From: Hortaea werneckii
Lineage: Eukaryota; Ascomycota; Dothideomycetes; Mycosphaerellales; Teratosphaeriaceae
Length of the DNA: 64,000 bases
Reading direction: 5' to 3'
Assembly: GCA_037044905.1 (NCBI GenBank)
Contig: JBAOKB010000159.1
Span: 186,001-250,000 of the forward strand
The position numbers were made by a program, and so were the translations under genes. The notes below the pieces were generated by a model. The model was given only the letters and a program-made list of their open reading frames with translations, had not been told where the DNA came from and did not search any database. Positions 12,671 through 24,053 of the stretch are shown piece after piece; the stretch's first letter is position 1, and each line of letters begins with the position of its first letter.

Positions 12671-13685
12671 ATGTCAGCCATAAGCTTCTTGACACTCTCC
12701 TTGTTCTGTGTCCAATTTGTAGCCTCCTTACAGATCGTCAAGCGTCAGGCACCTGCATTCGTTTTTGAAGGCGATGCGCCTTTCTCAGTTGATGCTGAAA
12801 CACTCGCATCTGCCTTGACCTGTCCGAACGGATATCCTACGGCCTCTTCGCCACCAGTCTTACTCATCCATGGTATATCAACTTCAAACGGATCGAGTAG
12901 GCCTGCAATCCACATTAACTTCCCATTTCACAGGTACCTCGACTACCGGCGAGGAGACATGGGGCGACGGCTACGTGCCAGCGCTGAAGGAGAAAGGCTT
13001 CACTGCCTGCTATGTCACGCTACGTAAGCACTCTTGCCCCTAACCCTCATCATTCCAGAGCCGCTTACAACGATCAGCGGGCCGTGCAATGGGGGACATG
13101 CAAGTATCCAGCGAGTACGTCGCCTACAACCTTCACTACCTCTCCCAGCTGTCCGATGGTCTCAAGCCCGCCGTAATCTCCCATAGTCAGGGCGGTCCAA
13201 ACACGCAATGGGCTCTCCAGTTCTGGCCAAGTACGCGGTCCGTGACGTCCAGCTTCATCCCGCTCAGTCCGGATTTCGAAGGCATCGACCTCCTCGGTTC
13301 GGATCTTAGTGATTTTTGCATTGGCGATCTGTGTCAGGCTTGCATTTGGCAGCAGAGCGATGGTAGCAATTATTACAAGGCTTTGCATGGCCATGATTTT
13401 GCTGCTCTGGTCCCGACGACCGTTGTCTGGACCAAGACGGACGGTGTCGTCGAGCCTGCAAAGGTCAATGCACGGCTGCCTGGTTCAACCGCCATCTCGT
13501 TGCAGGACCTCTGCCCCTTGAGATTCACGACTCATGTTCAGATGACAATGGACGCGGCCGCCTTTGCCATAGCCCTTGATGCGCTCCAGCATGAAGGGAT
13601 AGGAAGTCTTGCCAGGGTCAAGAAGCAGAGACTCAAGACCTGTTGGAGGATCAGTGCTCCGGGTATGGATATCAGTATTGCCTGA
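12671..13685 (+). CDS. Secreted lipase of the Candida antarctica lipase B type
   Basis: An alpha/beta-hydrolase, expected to cleave esters outside the cell. Exons are 12671-12872, 12934-13023 and 13078-13685, totalling 900 nt (299 residues). Residues 1 to about 20 form a signal peptide, followed by a KR processing site (IVKRQAP). PVLLIHGTSTTGEETW matches the oxyanion-loop region of the family. The nucleophile serine sits in SHSQGG, the aspartate in TKTDGVVEP and the histidine in FTTHVQ, so the whole triad is present. The C-terminus is shorter than in the yeast enzyme and basic (KKQRLK). The frame is intact across both introns. Substrate preference cannot be read from sequence. Confidence 0.88.
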
Positions 13686-14439
13686 TCAGATCCGGGGAGA
13701 TTTCGACAGCATAATCAAAGGATACATGTAAGTCGTCCCGTGCACATCATGCTACCTCCGTCTATGTACTCATGCACGATCTAGACTTGGAGATTCGAGG
13801 GTCTCGAAAGAGCCATCGGTCATGGCTTATGCGCAATAAGGCTGACGAGGCATTCCCGCTCGCTCGGATTGACGTTGATCGCGATGTATACGGTGCCGGA
13901 AGATGTAAATTGGACAAGGGCCAGGCTGTGAAGCATGATTACAGGTATCCCTGCCATCCTGCAAGGCGAGAACAGACGACTGTATCCAGTAGGGCTGTGT
14001 ACACAGTCGCCTTGGCAGTCAGCCTGCGATGTCCAATGCATTTTGCTTAAGCACAGACGACATATACAGATGGCGACGCCAGTTGAAATCGCTCACATCG
14101 CTCATGATCTCGAGATTGATCTCCTGCAAGTGGTCGTCCATCCTCTAGCCGCAGGGAAATGGAGCCGATGACATTTTGCACGCTGAATGTTGGGAGGCTA
14201 GGGTTATATAGGGTTACCAAAGCACCTATGTGAAACGGGAGCTAAAACAACATAAATTCCATGTTCATAGGCAGGCTGATTAGACATACGACGGATCACA
14301 GCCTCATATGTCGTGTCACCAGAAATGTGACACTCTTGGAACAACACACACGTAATTGACTGAAACAGGAAAGGGGATAATTGCGTACGGAGAGCGAGTT
14401 TGGTTAATATCATCAATTGCATGGCGCGTATATACCTAG
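13686..14439. other. Intergenic between convergent lipase and ChoB genes
   Basis: Convergent 3' flanks. A plus-strand open frame at 13772-14050 has no recognisable feature. No gene seen. Confidence 0.5.
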
Positions 14440-15971
14440 TCAGATATTGACATGATACCGCCACCAGCCACCGTGCTTTCCTCCCTTGCCGTTCCTGGCC
14501 TTCACGTGCGGCTGCAGCTTCAAGAGGAAGGCACCACGCTCAATGTGGCTGACGAAAACGTAGCCAGACGGGAACAGGTAGTTGGACCAAGTACCGACGA
14601 ACTCCACCTCAGGGCTCGCATCATCTTCCGGGTAGACGTCGAAGAAAGCAACTTCCTCAATGTTGCCACCGCTGGGATCCTTAGCGATGCCAGAGACATC
14701 GCGAATGCGAAGACCGGAGCCGTAGTTGCTGTGGTACGCAAGGCCATCGTGGATGTACAGGTTGTGGTCGATGCTCTCAGTCTCGGACTTGTAGTAGCCG
14801 GTGTTCTTGGGGGCGGTGAGATCGCTAATATCCCAAATATACATCACGCTTCTTCCGTCGGCAGCGGCTCGACACCATCAAGCTCATCCAGCTCGTCATT
14901 GGAGAAGAGGAATTGTTGCCAGGACTCATCAAGCAACCAACCCTGGTGGGTGTAGGCCGCGCCCTTGTACGGCGTGGCTGACAAGACAGTTGATGTGTTG
15001 ACACCAGAGTTGCGATCAGAAACGTCGTAGACCGTGAAGGTGTCCTCGTTGAAGCTGTAGCAAATGTCGTGGCCTTCGAAGCGGCTGTCAGGGCCGTGGT
15101 AAACGACACACTGAGCATCGTGCACGTAACCATCTTGAGCTGCGCAGCCTGGGCTTGTAGGGTTGGACGGATCCTTCATGTCGATAAAGATGAGGCCAGC
15201 GCCGCAAGAGTCGTTGCGAGGCTGAGCGCCAACAGCGACAGCATAATCCTTGTCTTCGTGGACGACCAGGTTGTGGCTACGACCCAATGGAAGACCGTCG
15301 TAGAAACCCGTCAGGTCCTCGGTTGTGGAGAAGTTCTTGGGGCTCGCAGGGTCAATGTCCAGGAGCTTGGTCATGTCGAAAACCTGGACACCCGCGCCGA
15401 CAGCTTCAGAGCCAATGATCATGTAGTTCTTGTAGGTCTTCATGTCACGCCAGATGGAAGTGACGCTCTGCTGCGGAAGTCGACCGAGGTAGACCAACTC
15501 TCCTTTCCTGGTGACCTCCATGAAAGCAGTGCCATCGGCCTGGCCCAATGCAGCGAATTCGCGTCCATCAGGAGCAACCCAACCCCACGCATCATTGCCC
15601 TCACCGGCCCAGGACTCAGGTCTCCATGGCTCTTGAAGTCGTAGAAATCGATGCTGTCGCAGCGAGAAGGTCTCGCCATCAACCACTGCCTTGCCTTGCT
15701 TGCATTTGACAGCATTCTTTCTACCGTGGCCCTTTGCCCCAGGACCTGTGTTTGCGGTTCCCCATGGTCATGTTCACCAGCAGTTACGGTGCTTGGCCCA
15801 GGTTTGCTACAATTGGTGTGAGTAAAGGTGAAATATACCCTGGGGTCAGAAGGAAAATACCTCTTTCATGGACATGGAGTACTCATGTACTCTGCCGGAC
15901 TTGTAGTCATCATCGGTAAATGCGGCAGCAGCAGTAGCGGCCGTCGCGGCGAGGATAGGAAGGAACTTCAT
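14440..15971 (-). CDS. Secreted choice-of-anchor B (ChoB)-type beta-propeller protein, five frameshifts
   Basis: Belongs to the family of extracellular repeat proteins with LVIPVD-like or WD-like blades called choice-of-anchor B; the biochemical role is unknown. Exon 1 (15861-15971) encodes a signal peptide (MKFLPILAATAATAAA). After a 54-bp intron, exon 2 runs 14440-15806. Recognisable blocks are QTWAKHR, CDSIDFYDFKSHGDL, SWAGEGNDAWGWVAPDGREF, GRSHNLVVHED, DGRSVMYIWDISDLTAP and GLAYHSNYGSGLRI. Frame changes occur at about 15780, 15755, 15655, 15625 and 14860. Their signs (+1, -1, +1, -1, -1) bring 1478 nt to 1479, or 492 residues. The conserved blocks on both sides of each break argue against an old pseudogene. 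Confidence 0.8.
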
Positions 15972-17122
15972 CTTGCCAAACTAAGGATGCAATGTGCTAA
16001 ACGTGGCGGCTGAAGGTGTGGGATGATGAGCAAGTTTGAGCAGATTGCGCTCTGCTCGCAGTATTTATATAACATTGCCGTCCACTGCCAGGTACCATGT
16101 GGCGACGGAGACCGCGCACTTCTACACAAGGATGCTATCGCTGCATGTCTTGTTACCTTCCTTTCGAGGCATCGTTGCCGTAGCCAAGGGACTACAGACG
16201 CATAGTCTTCTGACGGGCAGAGCGTTTCCGAGAGAGGCTCATGTATAGACTCGTGCACCGCTCGTGGTATGCAGAGTATATACATTGCCAAGGGTATCCA
16301 GCCGCAAAGGGCCAAGACCGAGGAAAGGGTATCTCTCCATTTGTGGCTGCTAGTCATTTAAACATGCTTTCAGTGGGCCTCTTTGTGGAGTTGCGGAGAG
16401 TGACAAGTGATAACGATGTTGCAAATCCATGCAGAATAGGCAAGGTAGCATCGCAGGGCATGCATGAACTGGTGCCAAGTACATTGGCATTAGAGCACGG
16501 TTTCCTGAGGAAGGTGGGGTGAGCTTGCTGAGCATTGTCCGTCGAAATGTGTTCCTCGACCAACATGCAATATTTTGCGCGTCGACACTTCTATCTGACG
16601 GCGATTAGAATGCATGAGGTAGGTCGATTACCATTCCTCCAGTTCTGTATGTGATAGTTGCGCACATATGGGGAGGTCCCTGTTCGGCATATACAGCGGA
16701 ATACGAGCCGCAAGCTTTGGACCCCGCTTCTTGGAAGGAGGTCACCTGGCTTGGCGAGATAAAGGCTGCCCATACCTTCACTAGCCTTTTTAGGAAGGTA
16801 CTGAGGGATCAGTGGTCTGGATGTTGGATACAGTCTGCTACTTGCTGGCGAATGGTGGCAGAGCGGACGGACCTGCATGATGTGTTCGTACATCGTGTTT
16901 TGCAGGGGAACAGTCCGAGGTATAGTCGGTAGAGGTAATAAAGGGCCAAGGGTCAGCCATCATGGTAGTCTTTTGAGCAATCAGGTGAGCGAACGCTGGG
17001 ATGCAGAGAGCCCTACATCACGGTAGGACCTGGCAGAGGAGACGTTGCATGGTGCCGCGCGACGAGGCAAACTCCATACGCTGGTCATTAAGTGCAATAT
17101 CAGCTATCACTTGCGCCAATGT
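15972..17122. other. Intergenic, 1.15 kb
   Basis: Contains the putative ChoB promoter. Nothing else recognisable; small open frames on both strands look random. Confidence 0.5.
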
Positions 17123-17872
17123 CTATGATACGTCCAGTCTCGTGAGCTTGACGCTGGATGCACTACCCAGGCTGGTGGAGCTGCTCCGAGCGCTTCGTTT
17201 GTGGATAGTGTCGAACGGGACCTTAGAGCCGCGTTCTACCGTAGGCGATGATAACAGTGGCATACTGAAGTAACCTTCAGGACTATTTCTTCCACTCCCC
17301 GACCTGCTCTTGGTTGATGAGCGTCTTGCCATTGGTGTGCGGACAAGTTCTGGGCTTGTTCGCCCACTGGGAGGCCTGCTACTTGCGAAGCTTCTTCTTC
17401 GACCAGAAGAGGGGAGCTCGAGCCTGGAATTCAATGACATCCATAAGGCTTCTTCCTCCTCGTCGCCTTCTAAGCGCCATCCTCCAACACCTTCGTAGTC
17501 TCTGAGACTGGACGTGTCGATGGCAAGCGTAGCTGAGCTCTGACTTCTGAAGTTGGAGCGTCCTGTGAATTCCAGAGCTGCAATGGCACTCCGCGACGAC
17601 CGACGAGGTCTCGGTGAAGGCTGGCCTACGGGCGTTTGACTCGAAGGTGTTGACGCTGGCGTTGGAGATGGAAGTATCCATGCTCGAGCTAGGGCCGTAA
17701 ACATTTCAGCGTACACTGCAGCCAGTCGGAAAAAGAGCAGCCAAAATGCCAGACAGGTAGTTGCAAATGCGAGAATGGCTAGAGGCAGCGAGAAGAAGAT
17801 CAGCCCGGGTACCAGCAGGGCTGTAGTTGTCCAAGCAGCGAGCTCTTCGCCTCGTGTCGTTTGCATGGCCAT
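17123..17872 (-). CDS. Putative two-helix membrane protein with Ser/Arg-rich tail
   Basis: Uninterrupted frame of 249 codons. Residues about 10-65 contain two hydrophobic helices (TTALLVPGLIFFSLPLAILA, then an FATTCLAFWLLFF region). The remaining 180 residues are rich in Ser, Arg and Pro, with repeated RRSS, SGRTSPE and SGRNSPE motifs that look like phosphorylation sites. The layout resembles uncharacterised membrane proteins of filamentous ascomycetes; no function can be given. It is divergent from the TatD gene over 265 bp. Length, start and lack of frameshift support a real gene. Confidence 0.7.
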   Translation of the reverse strand: MAMQTTRGEELAAWTTTALLVPGLIFFSLPLAILAFATTCLAFWLLFFRLAAVYAEMFTALARAWILPSPTPASTPSSQTPVGQPSPRPRRSSRSAIAALEFTGRSNFRSQSSATLAIDTSSLRDYEGVGGWRLEGDEEEEALWMSLNSRLELPSSGRRRSFASSRPPSGRTSPELVRTPMARRSSTKSRSGSGRNSPEGYFSMPLLSSPTVERGSKVPFDTIHKRSARSSSTSLGSASSVKLTRLDVS

Positions 17873-18137
17873 GATGGAGGATCAAGTACATGCAATGAAA
17901 TGGTAAAGGGCGACATGGTCCCTGGGCTCTTCGACATAGTCACGGTGAGCAGGTGAAGACGAGCTCGAGACCCAACATGTGAAAGTGAGGAGCAGTTAGG
18001 GCACTCGGCTGCTTCGGCATCATGACGTAATATTAGCTCTCAGATCCAACTCTTCAAGAAATCCATTGAGGTTCGCTTGGACTCCTATCGCAGAATCATT
18101 CGCATGCCGAAGGTGTCGTATCGCGATTGAGGCCGAG
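17873..18137. promoter_or_regulatory. Divergent promoter region, membrane protein / TatD hydrolase
   Basis: A 265-bp gap between two divergent starts must hold both promoters. No specific site named. Confidence 0.4.
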
Positions 18138-19426
18138 ATGGAGACTGCCATCCAGAAGAGAAGATTCCATGGCGCCTGGGCGTCTTCGATGCTCATTGCC
18201 ACCCTACAGACACCCTTTCTAGCCTTGGGTCAATACCCAGCATGAGTGCTAGAGTATTGACATGCATGGCAACACGGGCTCAGGATCAAGAGCTCGTCGC
18301 TCAAGCTGCAGACAAGTACGGTGTGGGCGAAGATGATGCTAAGCACGCTGACAACATCGAGCGCTGGAGGTAGGTCCGTAATCAAGGTACATATTGCCTC
18401 CAGCGCGTACATAATCATATACTGACCATTTCCACAGCAAAGAGCACAAGCTTATTCCAGCTTTTGGTTGGCATCCCTGGTTCTCTCACCAAATGTTCGA
18501 CGAAGCTGAGTATGAAGGCGCTCGACACTCACACCGGAGCAGAAGGTCTTACATTACCAAGAGGTACTGACCCCAAAGTCTGACGACCGAGAGTTCCTAC
18601 TAGCACTGCCGGATCCAAGACCTTTTGGAGACTTCATAGGACAGACCAAAGCGTACCTCCAGCGGTATCCCTTGGCTTTGGTAGGTGAAGTTGGCCTGGA
18701 CCGCTCGTTCAGGATACCAGAGGCGTGGTTGCCTGAGCAGGCCAAACAAAGGGACGACAGTCTGACACCTGGAGGGAGGGAAGGGCGAAGACTAAGCCCT
18801 TACAAGGTCAGCATTGATCACCAACGCAAAGTCCTGTTGGCGCAACTCCACCTGGCCGGGCACATGCAGCGCGCTGTGTCTGTGCATGGGGTTGCAGCTC
18901 ACGGTCTCGTCCACGACACATTGGCTGAGACTGGAAAGGCTATGAGAAGAAAAGCCAAAGTAGAAAGGAGAAGAGAAAGGCGGCTGAAGCACCTGGCGCA
19001 GCTCAGGCCGATACTGTTGGTTGCAGCGAAACCCTGCAACGCGAAGCGCCAAAGCCTTATCCACCACGAGTTTGCCTGCATTCCTTTTCTGGTCCAGCAG
19101 AAACCGTGAAACAATACACGGCCTCTCACGTTCCGTGTGAGGTCTTCTTCAGCTTCAGCACTACCATCAATGCCTGGGCAGATCGGGACAGCGATCGGCC
19201 AAAGACTGGCAAAGTAGAAGCTGCAGTCTTGCAAGTCCCTGACGATAGGATTTTGATTGAAAGTGATCTTCATACGGCGGGGGAGAGGATGGACCATTAC
19301 CTTGCAGAGATCATCCTCAAGATATGTGAGGTCAAAGGCTGGGAGCTGGAGGATGGGGTGAGGAGGCTCGGAGAGAATTGGAGGAGGTTTATGTTTGGTA
19401 GCGCTAAGCTCAGAGAGCAAAGATAA
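18138..19426 (+). CDS. TatD-family metal-dependent hydrolase, Scn1 (Cut9-interacting) type, three frameshifts
   Basis: TatD proteins are TIM-barrel metallohydrolases with DNase activity in some members. The fungal Scn1 branch was named for interaction with the APC subunit Cut9. Exons are 18138-18369 and 18438-19426. The metal motif DAHCHPTDT is followed by ARVLTCMATR, GWHPWFSH, ALVGEVGLDRSFRIPE, RAVSVHGVAAHG and ICLHSFSG-like CLHSFSGPAETVKQY. IESDLH near the C-terminus carries the usual aspartate. Single bases are missing near 18165 (before IPWRLGVF), near 18525 (before LTPEQKVLHYQ) and near 18937 (before WKGYEKKSQS). With three bases restored the CDS is 1224 nt, 407 residues. The start is the least certain part. 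Confidence 0.8.
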
Positions 19427-19970
19427 AGATGCGCAACAGGCGTGATGAGATCTTGTTGGCCGCACAGCACATCTTGATAGCTTTACTGCTGCGTACTAGA
19501 CCTCTTGAGCTTGTTACCAAACCGGTCTTTATCGCAGTAGGAACCGCTCGATCCACCTCCCAAATGACAGCGGCGACCTTCTTGCTGCTTGAGAATCCTT
19601 GAACTCTCCAGTAGACATCCTCCCAATCATGAAACATTCACGCCGTCTTTCCAAAGAGAGTAAATCTTCAATCTATCTTTGGCTTTAAACCCCATCCACC
19701 ATGGATCGATTGGACTGTTTCCTTTTTCGACACAAAGCACCGCCATCACGTGGCAAGAAGATGGGTCCAACGTGGAATCATGATGCCTCTAACGAAGGAG
19801 AGTAGACATACATAAGCTACTTTGTGCAGTAAAATCGGGTCATTGATCACAGCATCTCCCGTCCCCATCCAAGGCCCCCGCCGCATCAAGCAATGACGTC
19901 TTCATAACCTTCCTCACATCCCGTATCACGAAACAATCCAATCCCCACCGACCCCCACAAAACCCATGAG
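19427..19970. other. Intergenic
   Basis: No gene seen; presumably holds the promoter of the F-box gene that follows. Confidence 0.5.
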
Positions 19971-20544
19971 ATGTCCCAGAACCAGAAACCCTACCTACCA
20001 AACGAGATCTGGCTGCAAATCGCCACCTACTGCGACCCGCGGGACCTGTGGCTCTCGGTACGCGTGGTGAACCACCAGCTCTTGTCCTGCGTCGACCAGC
20101 ACTTCCTCGACCACGTCCTGCCGGGGACCAGCATCGCGCTGCCCATCACGCTGCCCACGTACGACATCCGCAACCCGCTGCACGGGCGCGCGATCCTGCA
20201 GTGCTGGGCGCGACAGCAGGGCGGCGCGGGCACGAAAGGAGGGCGGGGAAAAAGACCGGCTGCTGTATAATCTTGTCAAGGTCGAGCCTGGACATGCGCG
20301 GGTGCAGCTGCTGGATCGGTGGACGCGGATGCGTGACGATGCCGGGGGAAGGTTGGATGGGAAGAAGGTGCGATGGGATGTGGAGTTGGGACATGCGAGG
20401 GTGCGGATGCCGCTGAGACAGGCGCGGCTGGAGAGGGTGCAGGACGAGGAGGCCGAGGGGGCGTTCCTGTCTTTTGACTGGCGTCCGACGTTTACGCGGT
20501 TCTTTGAGTCGATCTATCCTGGGCAGGTGTATTGGAGTTGGTGA
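19971..20544 (+). CDS. F-box-like domain protein, one frameshift
   Basis: The N-terminus LPNEIWLQIATYCDPRDLW, followed by SVRVVNHQLLSCVDQHF, fits an F-box helical triplet, which recruits substrates to SCF ubiquitin ligases. The middle (DRLLYNLVKVEPGHARVQLL, RWDVELGHARVRM) is not a known repeat. An extra base in the G/A run near 20247 breaks the frame before EKDRLLYN; removing it gives 573 nt, 190 residues. After the stop at 20542, other frames stay open to 20743, so a further indel and a longer C-terminus cannot be excluded. Confidence 0.65.
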
Positions 20545-21229
20545 GGAGGAGTACCCGTTTCTCTTGCGAAGGGACCTCGAAGATGCAGAACCAGAGGTCA
20601 AGAGGCGAGTACTTCGCCTGCTTGTGCATGACCGGCTGGGTAGATCTTCAACTCCCATTCAATGGTTTACATTCACGCTCGCAGCAAATGCAAATAACAC
20701 ATCTTATAGCTTGTGTATCCATTTCCCACCAAAGCAAGCCTAGGATACTCTAAAACGAGAAACCTCGTCAAGGATGGAAGGCACGACCACTTGTGAACTC
20801 ACTTCAACCCGCTCGAATGTACATGGCGCTGCACGAACAAGCTGCACTTATACACAATGACATAAAAGGCAAAAAATAATTCATTTCCATAGGTACTGAC
20901 CGCTAATGCATAATCCCCAAGAGACCTATGCTAAAGCTAGTGCTGAAACCGGCTCATAAAGTCATCGACACTGAATTTCAACCGTCTCTTTCTGCTCGTA
21001 CGCCGGGCGCCGTCGCCTCCCACAGCAGATACGTTCGCTCCACACCACCTATATCTTCACCTCTTGTTCGAATCACTCCCCTCTTCCTTCAGGACTCCCG
21101 TCTCCTTTCACCTCCTTCGATCGATTCCAATCACGTCGTCTATTCGTAGGCCGTGCTGTCATATGTCATTGCTGCTTTGCTCGTTTTGCAATGATCACTG
21201 TAAGGTTCGTCTTGTGGTGTGCTAGGCGC
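20545..21229. other. Intergenic between F-box and POM33 genes
   Basis: Convergent 3' ends. A GTTCGAATC string at 21067 resembles a tRNA T-loop, but no surrounding cloverleaf is present. No gene seen. Confidence 0.5.
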
Positions 21230-22194
21230 TTACTGCGCCTTCTTCGGGGCAGCTTGCTGACCCTGCACGTACTTGTTGATATCGGTCTGGTCGTGCGCCT
21301 GCTTCGCGACGCCCTTCATGGTCTCCCAGCCCTGACGGACCGCAGGGGGCACGTCCTGCCTCTGGGCAACGGTGTCGCCTCTGGCGCCGATCTGGTGCAG
21401 CATGCCCTGTACGAACGTGCTCTGGCTGATACGCGCACGCAGGAAGACGGTGTAGATGATGATCAGGATCCAGCTGCCTTTCTGGAAAGCAATAGCAGAA
21501 AGAAGCAGACGGAACCAGAGGGCGATCTCAAGGCCGGCAACAAGGGACATGGAGGCATCGTAGTAGTCCTTGACGAAGCGGCCAATGGCGTCCGAGAGGG
21601 CGGAGCTCTTCGGCTTCTGGCCGGCTGGCGTTGGTGGAGGTGGCTGGACAGTCGGCAGGAGGATGCCACGGGTGTAGGTCGCTACGTGGAAGATGCTGTA
21701 GACGGTGAAGGGCAGCAGTGCAAGGGGGACTTGCTTAGAGAAGAGCCACACAAGGGCCATGGCTATACCAGGGTCAGTCCAATTGCCTACCCACACAATA
21801 GACGCGTTCTGTGCTCACCTAGGTACTGCACATTCTCATCTGCCGCCAACTGCAGCGGGGAACCCTGCGCCTTCCCACTCTTCTGACGCGCACGGAAGCC
21901 CTTGAAGACGACGATGCCGTAGGTCGCGGCAGCTGCGACGAAAGCAGTGCGGTAGCTGAACTGGGCCCATCGGGAGTACCACTTGAAGAAGACGTACGAG
22001 AGGCCGTAGCGGAGCGTGCAGAGGAGGAGGGTCTAAGGGATGCTGTGAGCATCTATGCTTCCGCCCATCCCCGGGTGGTGGACCTCGCGTAGACTTACCA
22101 CGTGCCCGCAGAACCAAGCGAATTGCAGGGTCTGCGCCAGCTTCAACATACGCTGCTGCAGCGGCTCACTGGCCTGGGCGGGAGGAGGTGCCAT
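21230..22194 (-). CDS. Pom33/TMEM33-family membrane nucleoporin
   Basis: Yeast Pom33 and fission yeast Tts1 are ER and nuclear-envelope proteins that shape membrane and help distribute pore complexes. Exons are 22099-22194, 21819-22032 and 21230-21762, giving 843 nt, 280 residues and no frameshift. After MAPPPAQASEPL come hydrophobic segments around HVTLLLCTLRYGLSYVFF, YRTAFVAAAATYGIVVF, VWLFSKQVPLALLPFTVYSI and LLLSAIAFQKGSWILIIIYT. The C-terminus is short, polar and lysine-rich (NKYVQGQQAAPKKAQ). Family assignment rests on this layout and on the SIFHVATYTR and RARIS blocks. Confidence 0.85.
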
Positions 22195-23080
22195 TGTGAC
22201 GTGTGTCGATGGGGATGTGGGCGGTACGGGTAATGGATGGTGGTGCTGAGGATGGCGATAGAGGTGATGTTGAAACCACTATCGCTACGGGATGTGTATG
22301 ACAAGGATCCGAGGAGGAGGGGCCAGGTGTGGATTGTGTGTGAGGGTTTTGCTGGGTAGAGGAGGCCAACAATTGCAAGGTGTTCGTAAGTTAGCGGAAT
22401 CTGGGTTTTGGCAGGCAGCTGCGGTGCGGCGGGGCTACGAATTGCGCTTTGGCCAAGGAACCTGCAAGCAAGCAACCTGGAAAGCCACAGCATCGAGCAA
22501 GCAGTGACGTATCTCAGGCCCAACTTCGTCACCTCACGCGATAAGATGGCTGGACTGCCAACATTCAGGCGTCGTGGATTTGCATGTGAATTATGATACA
22601 ATTTCACCACCACAGTTTTATCATTAAGGCCCTTGTTCTGGTATTACCATCAAGATTATGTACAAACCCTCGAAGTATAATTAAAATAATGTATATGAAG
22701 GATTATGCACAAGCAATTTCTACCATCGGCTGAAACCTGAACACGTATTAGAAGTGCATATGAAGACGAAGATGCTAACTGTGAGCAAGGTGAAGAGCAA
22801 TGGTGAAGGAGAAGGCGATATAAGAGAAAGCAATCTTTGTAGGGTAAGAGGGCGGCAAGCGCCATTTATCATTTGGTTTGATCTAGCGTCTAATATCATA
22901 ACACCAACCGATCGCAATCCTGCCGCTTTTTCTCTATCCTGTATAAATCATCAGGGGGAAAAAGGAAAGCTATATCATCTAATCATCAAACATTGTAAGG
23001 AACGCTATGCCAAATCCTGCCAAAGTGTGCACCTCAGGTTCGGTGGTGCGGGTATCTTTGATGGGGCGTTGTGAATTGAT
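22195..23080. other. Intergenic, POM33 5' flank
   Basis: Holds the putative POM33 promoter and the 3' flank of the aldo-keto reductase. The overlapping open frames at 22143-22613 are judged random. No gene seen. Confidence 0.5.
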
Positions 23081-24053
23081 CTAGTCGTCGGACTTGTGGA
23101 GGGAGCCGGTGACATAGTTCTCCTCGCCGAGGCGGTCGATCTCCTGCAGGTCCTCGGCGGAGATGGTGAAGCCGAAGGACTGGAGGTTGCTCTGGATGCG
23201 GTGTGCGGTGAGGGACTTGGGGAAGGACGACGTTGCCGCGGGCGGCGTTCCAGTTCAGGAGGATCTGAGCTGGGGACTTGCCGTACTTCTCGGCGAGAGC
23301 GACAACGCGCTCGTCCTCAAGCTTGTTGCCGCGGGCCAGAGGTGAGTATGCCTCGACGACGATGCCGTTCTGGTGGCAGAGATCGACGAGCTCCTCGCGC
23401 TGGCAGAATGGGTGGACTTCGATCTGGTTGACGGCTGGGACGACGGCAGGCGTTCTCAAGAAGACCCTCGAGGTCGGCCTTGCCGAAGTTTGAGACACCG
23501 ATGGAGCGGAACCAGGCCAAGGCGCTGGGCCATCTCAAGAGCGCGCCATGAGGCAACACGCTTCTCCTCGTCGTCGGAAGGAGAGTGGATGAGGTAGAGG
23601 TCGAAGTAGTCAAGGCCGAACTTCTTGAGAGAGTCGTTCAGAGCGTTGAAGGTGGGCTCGTAGCCGTGGTCAGCGTCCCACAGCTTGGTGGTGACGAAAC
23701 ATCTTCTCTTGGGGTGCCGGTCTTCTTCAACCATGCGTTGAGGGCACGTCCGCAAGCCTCCTCGTTCATGTAGCGGGCGGCGGAGTCGATGTGTCGGTAT
23801 CCAGCGTCAAGAGCGGCGGTAACAGCGTCCTCAGTCTCTTGGCCATTGGGGGCCTTGTATACACCGAGGGCGACCTGAGGGATCTCGTTGCCATCGTTGA
23901 GACGGACGGAAAGGCTGCTCTCCTTGACGGGCATCTCACGTGGCGGGGAGGCGTAACCACTGTCCATGGTGTCTGACGGACAGGCTCCTTCTTGTTGATC
24001 ATGACGGACTCAGTGCCCATCTGGGCAGCGGAGTTTTGCATAACGCTGGTCAT
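23081..24053 (-). CDS. Aldo-keto reductase, five frameshifts
   Basis: A cytosolic NAD(P)H-dependent carbonyl reductase of the AKR superfamily; the substrate is not predictable. The pieces in order are: an N-terminal leader (MTSVMQNSAAQ), NDGNEIPQVALGVYKAP, AGYRHIDSAARYMNE, FVTTKLWDADHGYE, DYFDLYLIHSPS, SIGVSNFGKADLEGLL, VNQIEVHPFCQREELVDLC and VVEAYSPLARGNKL, then LLNWNAARGNVVLPKSL. The catalytic Asp, Tyr, Lys and His lie in HIDSA, ARYM, TTKLW and LIHSP. Frame changes occur at about 23965 (-1), 23702 (-1), 23508 (+1), 23458 (+1) and 23228 (+1), mostly in homopolymers. Net +1 turns 973 nt into 972, 323 residues, which is the family size. Single exon. Confidence 0.85.

Noticed and set aside
21060..21080. 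GTTCGAATC T-loop-like string, possible tRNA
   Set aside because: No acceptor, D-arm or anticodon stem can be folded around it.
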